Part shown: piece after piece, positions 11,701-22,877 of the stretch
Layout: every line of letters begins with the position of its first letter
Position numbering within the stretch: position 1 is the first letter of the stretch
Assembly (NCBI GenBank): GCA_021234155.1
Contig: JAJEKV010000773.1
Coordinates: 1 to 64,000 of the forward strand
Direction: 5' to 3'
Length of the DNA stretch: 64,000 nucleotides
Origin: Isoetes taiwanensis
Lineage: Eukaryota > Streptophyta > Lycopodiopsida > Isoetales > Isoetaceae
Position numbers and translations under genes: made by a program
Notes under the pieces: generated by a model
Seen by the model: only the letters and a program-made list of their open reading frames with translations
Told to the model about the DNA's origin: nothing
Databases searched by the model: none

Positions 11701-13408
11701 ATAATGTTATATTGTATTTGTTGGATCCAGCCCTAAATCTAAAGGCTGAGATTTGACCATTTTGTTTAATGGTTGAGATTTGACGTGGTTGACCTCCTAT
11801 ATCGATTAGGGGTTAGGATTCGGCCTTGCGAGGGGGAGTCTCGCGTCACGGGGAGTTCGGCGTAAGTGGCTGAGCAATCGGCCGTTCATACCTCCTCCTC
11901 GCACCATTTTGTAAGACCAGAGAAGGCCGCTATCTTATATTCATCCTCCTCTTTTTCTCTCGCTCTGTCGATCCCTCGATTTAGGGTCATCTTTGCTTTC
12001 TTTTTCAATTTAATGTAGATTAGAGTTGGTTTTCGATCTTGCTGCAATTTAGGCGAGTCGGCACAGATATCACAGTGCATATTGTTAAAGTTGGTTAAGA
12101 AAAATCAGATGTTCCTAGTAAAGTAAAAAAAAAAAGCAACACAACCAATGAAAAAATCAACGGCCAGGAACCTGTGTGGAAGAATGATTGCAGAACTCTA
12201 ATCATGTCGAGACTTAAAAAATGAAGTTAAACACAATTATCCCCAAACTTTAATGGCTTTATGGTACTTTCCCCATATATTATAATGGTGTGCCAATGGC
12301 TTTTTGGTAATTAAAAAAATAGGAATGGCAATTTTTTCAAACGTTGATAGTATTTTGGTATTTCTCCCTAGTATAAATTATGATGCCTGGCCTTTGTTCA
12401 TAAGCAAAAAGGAAGGAACGGTAATGCAACACTTAGTTCCAAGATGCTGCTTATCCCACATGACATTTGTGTGCTATCTCAAGATAAGCTAGTGCCAAAA
12501 CTGTCATGGAGCTGGTCCAGAGTTATTTCCTAACACATTAAAATTAAGTCTCTTTCTGTTGAGGAGGGAACTGTTGCATTCCAATGTCTACAATATGCTG
12601 ATATTTCATGAATCATAAACCCTGGATATCTATGTGTCAAATCACAAAACTATAGGTTATCTTATTATACATGCTGTTCTTTTCCACCTTTAAATAATGT
12701 TGCAAGCTTTAGACCTCATCTGCTACATTCATATCCAATCAGCTGTTTCTAATTGAATCTTCCTCGATATCTACAGTGAATCTATTTATCAGCTTCAGGC
12801 AAGCTTGATAGCCGAAGATTCAAGGAACATAAAAATGCTTGAATCAAATTTGAGACTAATGCTTGAGCCTAATGCTTGAGCCTAATCCAGGTTGCTCCAG
12901 AAATTCCAAAGCCAAAGAAAAGCTCGAAGCTCAAATGCTAATATAAAGTGCTTAAATCTAGTACACCCTCTGCTTGTCAAAGGAGATCTATAAATATAAC
13001 GCATTCATACGAGTTACTTGATGGCCAGGATGATGGAAAATACTAGAATCTGGTTACCCTGATGATGTGGCAAAGCCATTCAATTTTCTGCATACTCCTA
13101 ACTTTTGTTAAAGCCAAAGCTAACTGGAAGCCTGAACCTGCTTAACCAGATCCAGAATCAATTGATACTTGTCTTGGACATTTATTCATTTACCATTCTG
13201 CCTAAAATGCTCTTCTTCCATGATCTTCAATAAGAATTGTAGCAGCAAAAATGAATTAAAAATGTATATAAAAAGAATGTAATGTACAACAAAATTTAAT
13301 GGGCCACGAATAATCAATGGGTTCCAACCTTCCTTCTTGCTTTAATTGCACAATCTATTATTCCTGCACATTCTGTCAGAGGGTAAAGTCTGTGCCTCGC
13401 CATTCTTG
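11701..13408. other. Intergenic, downstream of PTOX
   Basis: 11,880–12,080 has a pyrimidine-rich leader-like stretch after tatcttatattcatcc, which could be an old plus-strand promoter and 5' leader, but no coding exon follows. 12,860–12,895 has a short repeat of aatgcttgagcct. Otherwise AT-rich DNA without recognised content. Confidence 0.4.
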
Positions 13409-15666
13409 TCACAATCTATCGTAGTAGATGCATGAGGGGCGCAGATTACCAGAGACTTGGCAAGCCCTCATGGTTTTACAATGTTCTGCTTCATCTTCCC
13501 TTTATGTTGAAGAAAACATCATACAGATTTTCTGCAAATTATTTCAAATTCTTCAATAGGATATTAGACATGAAGGCTTACAAGATACAAATAACTACTG
13601 GCCTAATATTTAGCTAGAATACACCATTATCTAAACCTCCAAATTTAAAAATTGCCATTCCACAATAGTAATTACTCTATGCCTTCAGCTTCCTTGCATT
13701 ACAGATGTCTAGCACCGAATAGTGACTGAAAAACAACGTTAACCTTTATGGTAGCTAAAAAAAGTTAAATTGTTTTATCCAGTTGTTATATTAAACCTGA
13801 TACATTGCATGGAAAACATAACATCCCTCTCTCTGCATGCCAACAGCTTTAAGAAAAAGGAGCATAAATCTCAAGAAGACTTCAATTATTCGCACACAAA
13901 GAATCACATAGATCAACAGCAAGCAAGGAATTTATTTCGGCAACCAAGCAAAATACTGGATAGAATGAAGTGTGTAGGAAAATACGATCAACTCACCAAC
14001 TTTGGGCCTTCGTGATTCAGGACATCGGCCTGTTTGGAACTCATCTGAAAGAAGGTACACTTTAGGCAAGATAGATTCTAAAGAAAGAGAAAATGGTAAA
14101 AGGCCTTCATATTTCTTTGGACATTACCAAACATGTATAAATCTCCTTCTGTGTAATAGTTGACAGCAACTTCTGGAGGAGGTAGCTTCCTCAATTCTTC
14201 TGCACAGTGACAAGATATTCACTAAACACCTAAAACTAAAATGCATTTAAAGAATAACAGACCTCCATGTACAGTCAGAAATTTGTCATATGTTGAATAT
14301 GCATGTTTCTCCACGCACTCAGAAAAATTGTCTAGAAAAGTTTAATTTGTCATGACGTTTTACTATAATAGACTTAAGATTTGTTCAAACCAATCAAGTA
14401 CTTACATGCCATACGAGGGCTTATCATATACATGACAACTGTCAAAAAATAATAGCCAACAGCCAGATGTTGTGCTAAAAATCTATCAAACCATCTCTCA
14501 TCTCCACCCAGAGCCTGAAACACAATCGACAATTTTGTCACCACTAATTACTTCTGCACTAGATACATTTCAGGACAGTGTACAATGGATACCTCCATTA
14601 CGAGTAAATGATGAAGCTCGTTCCAGCTCTCAGCAAAATGCACCTTTAAATAATCAGCTCTTCTCCACCATCCAAAAGTTTCATACATATGCAGCACAGA
14701 GACAAAAGCTGCAAATATACCATTAAACAAAATGAAAAGGCTGCAGCGCAAAATCAACATTGATATCTTTGCAGTCCTATTAGATGCGCAGCTCAATGCT
14801 TTGCATGTGTATTTTCAGAATGCATTTCTTTGAGATGGTTTCTTACCAAAGTATGGCACTCTTGCGATTGTCTCCAAGACATAGAATCTTGCATAATGTC
14901 TATCAGCATATAAGGCATCCAATATGGCAATAATGGCATCCTATTATGTAAATGAATCAAGATAATTCAGTCATTTTTTATTCATAAACAATGCTAGGCT
15001 TCAGATTTAATAAAAGGATGGCATACTTTTTAAAAAGTACAGACTGTTAATACGTTTCCATGTTGTGCATAATTATTTTAACAACTTGTTTGGCCAAATT
15101 ATTAGTAATTTGGAGTTGATTTGAGACAGATCCATAGTCAGAGAAGGTCAAAATGTGGTTCTACGCCTTAGGTCCATATCATGTCCCCAGGCACTAAGAT
15201 TAATGTCGTTACTCTATATAAGACATCCGCCAAGTGAATCTGACATTTAAATCTTATCGCGCTATGTGTAACAGATAAATTAAGTAGAAAGCAACTGAGA
15301 GAGAGAAAACAAATTACAGTTGCAGCTGTGTTAAACGCCTCCTCAAGTTGGATGAAAGGTTTCTCCCATCCTCTGGTAGCTTTAGTATCAGAATAATCTG
15401 GCCCCGTGTCATTTATCACTGCTCTTTGTACTCCCCTCCATTTCCTGCAAGAAGGAAGAAACCCATAAAAAATCAAAATTCAATTCGTAGATCCAAAGCT
15501 CTAATTTATGGCTTTCTTACCTGATTTTTGAAAAGACCGTATGTTTTCTGAGTCCCAAACAAATGGCCAATTTTTTATTTTCGAAGCCGGAAGGGTAATT
15601 TAAAGCTGCTAGAGCAGAAGAACAATTTAGGGAATGATTTTTATAAGTGGGTAATAGATCCGTCAT
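13409..15666 (-). CDS. PTOX: Plastid terminal oxidase (PTOX/IMMUTANS), nine exons, one frameshift
   Basis: Di-iron plastoquinol:oxygen oxidoreductase of thylakoids, used in carotenoid synthesis and chlororespiration. Minus-strand exons: 15,521–15,666; 15,318–15,444; 14,847–14,940; 14,593–14,708; 14,406–14,514; 14,263–14,331; 14,128–14,199; 13,997–14,044; 13,409–13,531. Every intron is GT–AG (63–465 bp) and phases agree. About 300 residues. The first ~50, from the ATG at 15,666 just after an in-frame stop, look like a transit peptide. Landmarks are LETIARVPYF, WWRRADYLKVHFAESWNELHH, WFDRFLAQH and DEAEHCKTMRACQ. Iron ligands by family alignment are E114, E153, H156, E205, E274 and H277, all present. 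Exon 8 encodes 16 residues (DEFQTGRCPESRRPKV), the PTOX-specific insert that mitochondrial AOX lacks. One extra base in the A/G run at 13,498–13,503 shifts frame just before REDEAEH. It may be a real lesion or an assembly error. Confidence 0.93.
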
Positions 15667-16239
15667 CGGATCTAACTATGGTTTGGGCGATCTTGTTCAC
15701 TTCCATATCCTTTCGACCTGGTCCCCATGATCCCTTCGACCTGGTCCCGCCATACAAATATCATAGCAATATAATATTCCATTTGCAACTGTGAAGGCAA
15801 AATTCTAGCCCCATATTCCAAATCCAACTTGGTACAAGAAATTTATCGCAGCAAACATTTATCATTGTCAAATTTGTGCGAGTTCAAAATAATGTGAACG
15901 TCAAGCTTGGTCTCAGTTCAAGTCTTCCAAAACTTGAACCCAGTATCACCTACAAATATGAAGGATTTTCCAAAAAATTTAGAAGCAAGGCCACATAGGA
16001 GATTTTTGTGAAGTGGAATTGGTGGCAAAGGGAACTAGTGTCTGGCTCTACCCAGTACATTGACCATCAGTGTGAAGGTCCACAATCAAAAGAGCCTCAA
16101 TCCTTTATTACATATGCATCACCTATAAGTAGGCCATCTGACTGGATAGGTCAACAGTGTTGAAGGTCATAAATGAGTAAAAAACGTAAGGTTATTAATG
16201 TTACAATACTGTGTGAGTGTGATTAACAAAAAAACAAAA
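15667..16239. other. PTOX 5' flank
   Basis: Upstream DNA of the minus-strand PTOX gene. At 15,708–15,748 the phrase ccttcgacctggtccc occurs twice, a short local duplication. No TATA box is obvious. A TAG lies in frame directly upstream of the chosen ATG. Confidence 0.4.
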
Positions 16240-17720
16240 ACCCATAGGGAACAGTTTGAACATGCCTCTTCTAAAAATGTGGCATACAAAATGGGATACT
16301 TAATTGCACTGATATTGTTGGACTCGTCAACCATGATACTTAATTACACTGATATTGGTGGACTCGTCAACCATGACACTTAATTACACTGATATTGGTT
16401 GACTCGTCAACCATGAGCCCAAACCATGAACTTTGTCTTACAAGACTAAGAATGCTCTCTCCCAATTACCTAGAAAAATGAAGTATAAAACTTGCATATT
16501 TTCTAAAAGCCAAGTCTTCTTTTGCAATCCAATATGTGCATTTGAACAAATTTTTAAGACAATTCTCCATACCAGCCTTCCTTCTTTTCAAGTTTTTGAA
16601 GACCATCTTTATCTTGCTCTTGCAATAGTATGGCATCCTTATGGGCTTTAGAACTTGCACCGTCATCTAATGCTAAGATCTTAAAGTTTTTTGCTCCTGT
16701 GCTGGCAAAAAGAGACATGCAATATGACATTCCTTGAACCTATACGATGCTCCTATCTTATAAAAGTGGGAAATCCCTTTCCTAGCAATACTACCACCAG
16801 GAAAGACCCTCCATCTAACTCGGGACCCATGGGGCCAAATATTGAATGAAAGGACACAAAGGCGTCATTGGCCCCATTCCTCTTTTGGGATGTCCTATAT
16901 TTGGGAGCAATACGTATAAATAATATACCAACAAGAAGGGTGGCCCATCCATCATCAATACGAATATCAATGTAACATACACAAGGCATCATAAGTGAGG
17001 GTTCTACCCCAGGTTCAGATTAAAAAAGGGTCGATTGATGGTCAAGGTCTCTAGATAACAACAGACGGAATCATGACAATGGCATTGAGGCTGGCATAGA
17101 ACATTGGCTAGGGTAGTCCACTCCATGCGCTCCTCACGATGGGGAACTTTGTAGATATCTTCGACATGTGATGAGATACGACTATAGCATTACGAAGATG
17201 CAACTCCACGGAGTCACTCTATGGAACTACTCTAGGTTACGTCTCTCTGGTCGATGAGGTAGGAATGGAATAAGTCTCTTTCAGGAGCATAATGAGATTA
17301 TGGGTGAGCTAGAGGACTAGGCGCACCCCTCCATACCCAACTTCCCCTCCGAATCCATAGGTTGGGCTCACGCATCCTATCGAGCCCAAGATAATGTTTG
17401 TGACCGGTGGCATCAGAATCATACTAGCCCATACACGATGTTCGACTATAAGTCGAGCTTGCTGAAAAGGACCCCAGTCCCCATGTTCAGCAAAGTCCTA
17501 CCCTCCATAATCTCATTATCCCTGTTATTTGGTGCAAAGTCGTTAACATCTAGAACCAGAGGGCTCTTGTGTATTTATTGGGATTTGCGGGGTTCTAGCT
17601 AGAATCATCTACAATTTTACTAGCTTTTAGGTGCTACCCGGTTTTCTCCTTAACCACAAGAGGTGCAACAAAGAACTACCAAACATCCATCCATAACTTC
17701 AAACTAAGAATCATCATCAT
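16240..17720 (-). mobile_element. hAT-like (DUF4371-type) relic, copy A, with upstream repeat
   Basis: Homologous in the same orientation to 46,120–47,640. 16,250–16,850 corresponds to the N-terminal and middle transposase-like coding region of copy B (VDEST region, minus strand). 16,850–17,720 is the repeat that lies upstream of it. No continuous frame survives. A 40-bp unit inside the coding part is triplicated (16,296–16,415), which alone destroys the frame because 40 is not a multiple of three. Confidence 0.65.
16296..16415. repeat. Three 40-bp tandem units inside the hAT relic
   Basis: Units at 16,296–16,335, 16,336–16,375 and 16,376–16,415 each run from atacttaatt (or acacttaatt) to cgtcaaccatg with one to four differences. 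Copy B at about 46,165–46,205 has a single unit, so the expansion is private to copy A. Confidence 0.9.
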
Positions 17721-20700
17721 AATGTTTATTATCTATCAATTCAAACATGGGTCAATTCCTAACTAACACTCAAGTTACCTACCAATGGGTTTCCTGGCTT
17801 GATCCGTTATCTCAAGTTTGAGGATGCTCCATCTTCAATTTGGGCTAACCTAAATTATAACGCTCCTTCCCCTCCAAAGTTTCGTGTAATTGATTTGGGG
17901 CAAAGTGGGGGTGGGTGAGAAAAAAAAATAGCATCTTCCTTTTTGCCCAATCAATTTTGGGTTGGGGAAAAATGCTAACCTAAATTACTTAATAACTAAA
18001 TTAACATAGTTAATTACTATTATTAATCAATTTAGCATAGCTAGCTGTTAATTAATTATGTTTAACTTAACATAGCTAACCTTATCCTCTTAATCATTAA
18101 CATGAATGAATAATTAACATTTATCTAAACATATATAAGTCTGTTTGAATTTTTGTTTGATGGAATATTTCCGTTCCAAGAAAAAACCTTGGAGCACCAC
18201 GTGTACTTCAAAAATTCAAAAATACAGTTAAAAAAAAATTAAATGGATTGACTGCGTGACGTCACGTTATGATCATTGTGCTCTGGATCTGAGCAAAAAA
18301 GGGTAAAATCTGCGATTTCTTCCTCTGCAAGCAAATTTCTTGGATGCTAATATGCTCTTCCTATGATGCCCGCTGTGGGCGATTGTGTGCTTCATACTTC
18401 TAAGCTTGAATGTAAAAGGTAATGAGAAGGCGTGGTCGGCTTTGAATTCAAAGCAGATGGTTGGCTTTCAACCAAGCTACGGTTTTGGTTTTGGGCATCT
18501 CTATTACGCCCGGGGAGCTCAAGCATCACTAAGGATGTTGATCTATCTTTCACTAAGCATGCTGCGACTTCCAAGCTTCAAGGAAAAGACTTGGGTATGG
18601 CGGATCATATTTCTCCCATTCTAAATTGGGTTTAAAATTTAAAGCCATTTCTCTTTCTTCCATTCCATGCCCTTATAGCTTGCGAGAGCCATACTAATAA
18701 TTAACATGACCACCATCCCACGCCCGTGAAAATCAGCATTTGAATTTTTTGTTGGGGCCTTAAATCCATTGACCCTTTTGTGTAAACCCGGTGGCGTTAG
18801 TTCAAGCTTAGTTTTGAGTTTAGTTTTCGTTGGGCATGGCAAATGTAAAGTTTACTTGGAGCTTAGCATTCTTCTCTCGGAGTTAAATTAGCTCCATATC
18901 TCTGTCTATCTTGTTCTTTAGAATGGATTTGGGGCGAAGCGGCATTTTGATTCTAGTGTTAATCTAATGGCATTTTCTTCTTGGATTGAGCATGAATTAA
19001 GCATTCTCATTTTATTTACTATTTGTTGCATTCACTGGGTTTGTTGGAGTTCTATCTTTCAGCATGTCCTTTCGTTGTTTCATGTTGCAAATAGGCGTGG
19101 CTATCTTATTTACGCCACTCAAAGTTATTTTACGCAAGGTAGCCCATGCAAGATATCTTACGTTGCGCCAAGAAAGAAGTAGATACCCATCTAAGTTTTT
19201 GGAAATGAAAGTCACGAGATATGGGTGATTTGCAGGGTGCTTATGCAATATGATTTGGAACCATAAGCCCGAGGAAAAGGGCATGATTTCCACTTTTTCC
19301 AGTTCCTTTCTTTTGGCATCGAGCAATTAAGGCTTCAAAAATGATTTGCATCTTTGTACTCTAGATGAAGCCATGTTGTCTTATCGTCATATGCCGGGGA
19401 GTTGTGGACATTTGCATCAAACGAGAGGTGCAGAGTTTGGACCACGCAAATGGGCTTTTGATGTTAAAGAGGCATTTGGTTTTGTTAGGGCTTTTGGTTC
19501 ACTTTCTACATGGCTTGCGGGACTTGGCCTATGAGCTTGATACTCAGAAACTTCAGGTGAGCAGAAATGCAATGGGTCTCAATCCCACCGCCATCTTGGC
19601 ATTCTTATCTTCAATGTTTGCAACATCTCTATCTTTTCATCGAACTTTGAAGTCTTTTTGTCCGAGAAACACAATTTTCGAACATAGAAGTCGACCTTAG
19701 CTCCTTGGCATTCATCTTTTTCTTTGCTATTTTGTTTTCCAAAGCAGGCCTTGCTCTCTTTGATATGGTGAGATGATATTTTGCCTTTTTATCCTTGGGG
19801 ATTTAACTTCTATCGACCACCATGATTGCACTGCGTGTTGCCAAGTGAAAGTTATAACCAACTGCGATATATAAAAATTCCAAAGATCTGCAAGCATTTA
19901 TAGGCGGTCGGTTTTGCCATGTGTTTTTTTAGCCTAGGCTATGGACGATCTGGGGGTAGTGCAATTGCAATGGTACAATTACAGCGTCAAACATAGTCGA
20001 ATCACGGTAAATCATTCGAGTTATTTTTTATTGTCTTTAGTTTTGTAAAAGCGGCAATTTATTTTACCTAGCTGTGATGTAATACTGATCTTCATAACCG
20101 AGAATAAAAAATTGAAGAAAATGGTATTGGATAATCAACCTGGATTGTAGCCAAATAAAGAGTGACTTATTTTTTTTTTGCTAGAAAGTGGCGTTGTAGT
20201 TGAACTTTGGTTTGGTGTTTTCAGCGGCACGGGTTTTTTCAGCAGCCAAGATTTGATAGAAGTCTTTGGAGAAGAGACAAGCTATGGTGTAAATGATGTT
20301 TAAAAGTTGTTGAATGCTTTCCAATTTGAGGTTGCAAAATTGCTGAAAGTAAATGAGATATTGTTGAAACACTTGAACTATATTTGAAGGGTCTCCAAAA
20401 TTTTGGTCTTAATGTCCTTTTTTATGTAATTTTCTTCTTTGTATGGCCTTTACTTTCTGTTTCTCACAAAGCCTGCATTTATGTATCAAAACTCATGTAA
20501 ATGCATGTGCGAAAGGTCATGTAAATGCATGCATAGTTTTTTATATAAGTTATTCTACCATTATTGTTCAAGAAAACAATTGGCTATCGTACAATCTTTG
20601 ACTTGAGGATGACATCACAACGATTGAATGTTGGCCTCATATGCAAAATTGACCTGATATTTAGGGTCAAAGAGGTAGCTTCTACTACCATGTGGGTTCA

Positions 20701-20976
20701 AATGACACCAAGATATGTGACACTGGAATTTGTTGACAATACAAAGTTTTAGACCAAATCCTCCCACCTTTTAATTCCATACAATCATAGGGGCACATGG
20801 TCAAAGAGAATCATTCTTATTTATCATACTTTTTCTTCATCAACCTAACAATGTTATTATGAGTTGGATAAGAACCAACATTGTTGTATAATGCTTTTGA
20901 CTTCTTGGTTTGAATGACACCAAGATGGGCGTTACACAAATCTACCCATGTAAGTAACTTAGAAAAGAGAAATGTT
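17721..20976. other. Gene-poor AT-rich stretch
   Basis: No recognisable coding sequence. 18,000–18,070 is a taatta-rich low-complexity patch. Open stretches at 18,385–18,635 and 18,967–19,700 are short, overlap in several frames and match nothing I know. Confidence 0.4.
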
Positions 20977-20998
20977 CGCGGCGGCCTTGGCCGCCGCG
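20977..20998. repeat. Perfect 22-bp GC-only palindrome
   Basis: CGCGGCGGCC, then TT, then GGCCGCCGCG, in AT-rich surroundings. A strong hairpin. It lies close to where a minus-strand gypsy LTR would begin, so it may belong to that LTR. Confidence 0.9.
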
Positions 20999-21059
20999 AT
21001 AAATTTCTTGTATTAATTATTCATGTTGCCGGTCACATATTTGCACAAATGGCATACAA

Positions 21060-21990
21060 AGTAATGGAACGTCTCCCGCCCCCGAATTAAAGTTGTCGTC
21101 AACATTGAAGCACGGGTGTCTCAATTTAAGAGACAATTTAATTATAACATGGAAAATACTTTGACATAAAAGATAACTATACATAGATCAGCCACGATCG
21201 TTGTCTCTATATAAGTCTTTCACACAAAACATGTCATATAGAACCCATAGTATGTTCATAAAAACCGAAGTCGTGGGTCCTCAGTGGACTCTCGTGAAAC
21301 CTGCAGGCAAGAAGCCCACCGCTACTGGCTTGCAGAATCTTAGTGACATTAGTATTGTGATAATTTTTAATATGTTGTGGTTAAAAGGGATTACCCCATA
21401 TAACCTTAAAATATACATAGGGATTCTATCATGCCTAGGGATAGCTATTCGTCTCGATATAAAGGAATGGCATGCCCCATAATGGCTATAGACGAATGCA
21501 TTCTATGATGCCTACATGCTCTCCCCTTTGCTAAGATGCATTCTACAAACAACCCCTTTTATGATCCCACGTCGAATCTATCACCGAGGAAGAGGATGTG
21601 CTCATTTTGAATTAGGGGTTGATCCATCGGGTTGATGGTGCTCTTGGCATTGCTTCATAAAGTCCGGGTAAGCCTTATCTAGATCCACTTTGAGAACCCA
21701 TGTTGCATCCTTTGGTGGTAAGTCTTTCCACTTTCCACTTAACCAAATATTGCAGGATTTGAGTCCTCCTTGTTTGCTTATATGCTCGACCCAGTAGAAC
21801 TTCGGGAACTATTTTGAATTGTTCTATGATCTATTGGTCTCCGTGGACGTTAAAAAATCTATTCTATTCTATTCTATTCTTTTGTCATCTCCAATAATGC
21901 CGATGATTCAAGTATCTCATCTGGATCAGGTGTATACTTCTTTAAAAGACTTACATGAAAGACTTTATAATCTTTTAGATGTATGAAGAC
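21060..21990 (-). mobile_element. Ty3/gypsy chromovirus fragment A (3' end with chromodomain)
   Basis: Minus strand. 21,600–21,780 encodes, with breaks, a chromodomain-like tail (KWKDLPPKDATWVLK) as in plant chromovirus integrases, where it directs insertion into heterochromatin. It is followed downstream by a segment with the word tctatcatgcc, shared with fragments B and C, and by a purine-rich tract (GGGGGCGGGAGA on the minus strand, about 21,068–21,080) where a 3' LTR should start. The integrase core is missing: at about 21,985 the sequence runs directly into the 3' end of fragment B. Confidence 0.65.
21826..21880 (+). mobile_element. Minute (~55-bp) 5'-truncated LINE insertion
   Basis: Inside fragment A, about 30 bases of a LINE 3' end (ctattggtctccgtggacg, then ttaaaaaa) are followed by an (attct)n tail. 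The flanking gypsy coding sequence, compared with fragments B and C, reads continuously when this is removed. The same 3' end occurs at 44,080–44,144, 56,680–56,735 and, inverted, 59,462–59,530. Confidence 0.7.
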
Positions 21991-22189
21991 TGATATCCTA
22001 TCATGCCTACAATAAATGCATGTCTAATGCCTATCCCCTTTGTCACCCTTGGCATAAGAGGTGGCTTGTCCTCCATAATGACCATAGACGTCGGGTAGTA
22101 CCCTATCATGCATCCTACCACGATCCTATTCTAAATGTGTTGCACACACACCCACCCCCCCAACCTCGCTATAAGGTGGGACCCGTCAC

Positions 22190-22237
22190 GCCCCACACCC
22201 CTCACACTCCCCCCCTCCCTCCCCTCCCCCCTTCCCA
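22190..22237 (-). other. G-quadruplex-prone G-rich tract
   Basis: The minus strand carries consecutive runs of 3–7 G separated by one to four bases, at 22,209–22,236 and continuing to 22,190. It sits just 3' of the chromodomain coding part of fragment B. Confidence 0.75.
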
Positions 22238-22877
22238 AACACTCGATCTTGTTGGAAGGGGGACCCCGTGCGACCTTGCACTCACCCTGGGGCTTAGCGT
22301 TGACTCCATCGGTGAGAGCCGTCCTTGGCATTGCTCCATGAATTCTAGACATTGTTTATTCAAATCTGATTTTAGTACCCATCTTGCATCTTCCACTGGC
22401 AAGTGCTTCCACTTGACCAAGTATTGAAGGAACGACGACCTTCTTGTCTTCTTGTATGCCTTATCAAGAAGGCTTTTGGGAACAATCTCAAATTGTTCCT
22501 CAGTCTTCTTCAACAAAGCTGAAGACTCCAATATCTCATTTGGATTAGGCATATGCTTCTTAAGAAGACTTACATGAAAGACTTTATGGACCTTTAAGTG
22601 AGCGGGAAGGTCTAGATTGTAGGATTGAGTACTTACTCTTTAATAACTCAAATGGTCTCACCCACTTTGGAGCAAGCTTCTTGCAGTTGCCGATATAGAG
22701 CTTGACTTGCTTGACTTTAATCTTGAGCCACACGCTATCTTCAACTTGAAATTCCATTGCCATCCTATGTTTGTCAGCCAAACTCTTCTAACAACTTCTT
22801 GCAACTGACAAATACCCCTGAACTTCTTCTATTAACTGCTGCATATCTGCCAATAACTATTGAGAGACTTCTATCTT
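22202..22877 (-). pseudogene. Chromovirus B: integrase C-terminus and chromodomain
   Basis: Minus strand. 22,584–22,781 encodes the integrase C-terminal GPY/F-type region (ADKHRMAMEFQVEDSVWLKI, then APKWVRPFELL). 22,202–22,552 encodes the chromodomain (YLVKWKHLPVEDARWVLKSD). The two lie in different frames with a break at about 22,560. The integrase core that should precede them is found 5.4 kb away at 28,286–28,808, because a second retroelement inserted between them at 22,877/28,286. Confidence 0.85.
22873..22877. other. Target-site duplication, left copy (ATCTT)
   Basis: The five bases before the left LTR are identical to 28,286–28,290 after the right LTR. Confidence 0.85.

Noticed and set aside
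13409-15666. Mitochondrial alternative oxidase (AOX) as the identity of this gene
   Set aside because: WWRRADYLKVHFAESWNE and the 16-residue exon 8 are PTOX features; AOX lacks that insert.
22020-22427. 135-residue plus-strand open stretch rich in Pro/His/Thr
   Set aside because: It is the antisense shadow of the G-rich tract and the chromovirus chromodomain.
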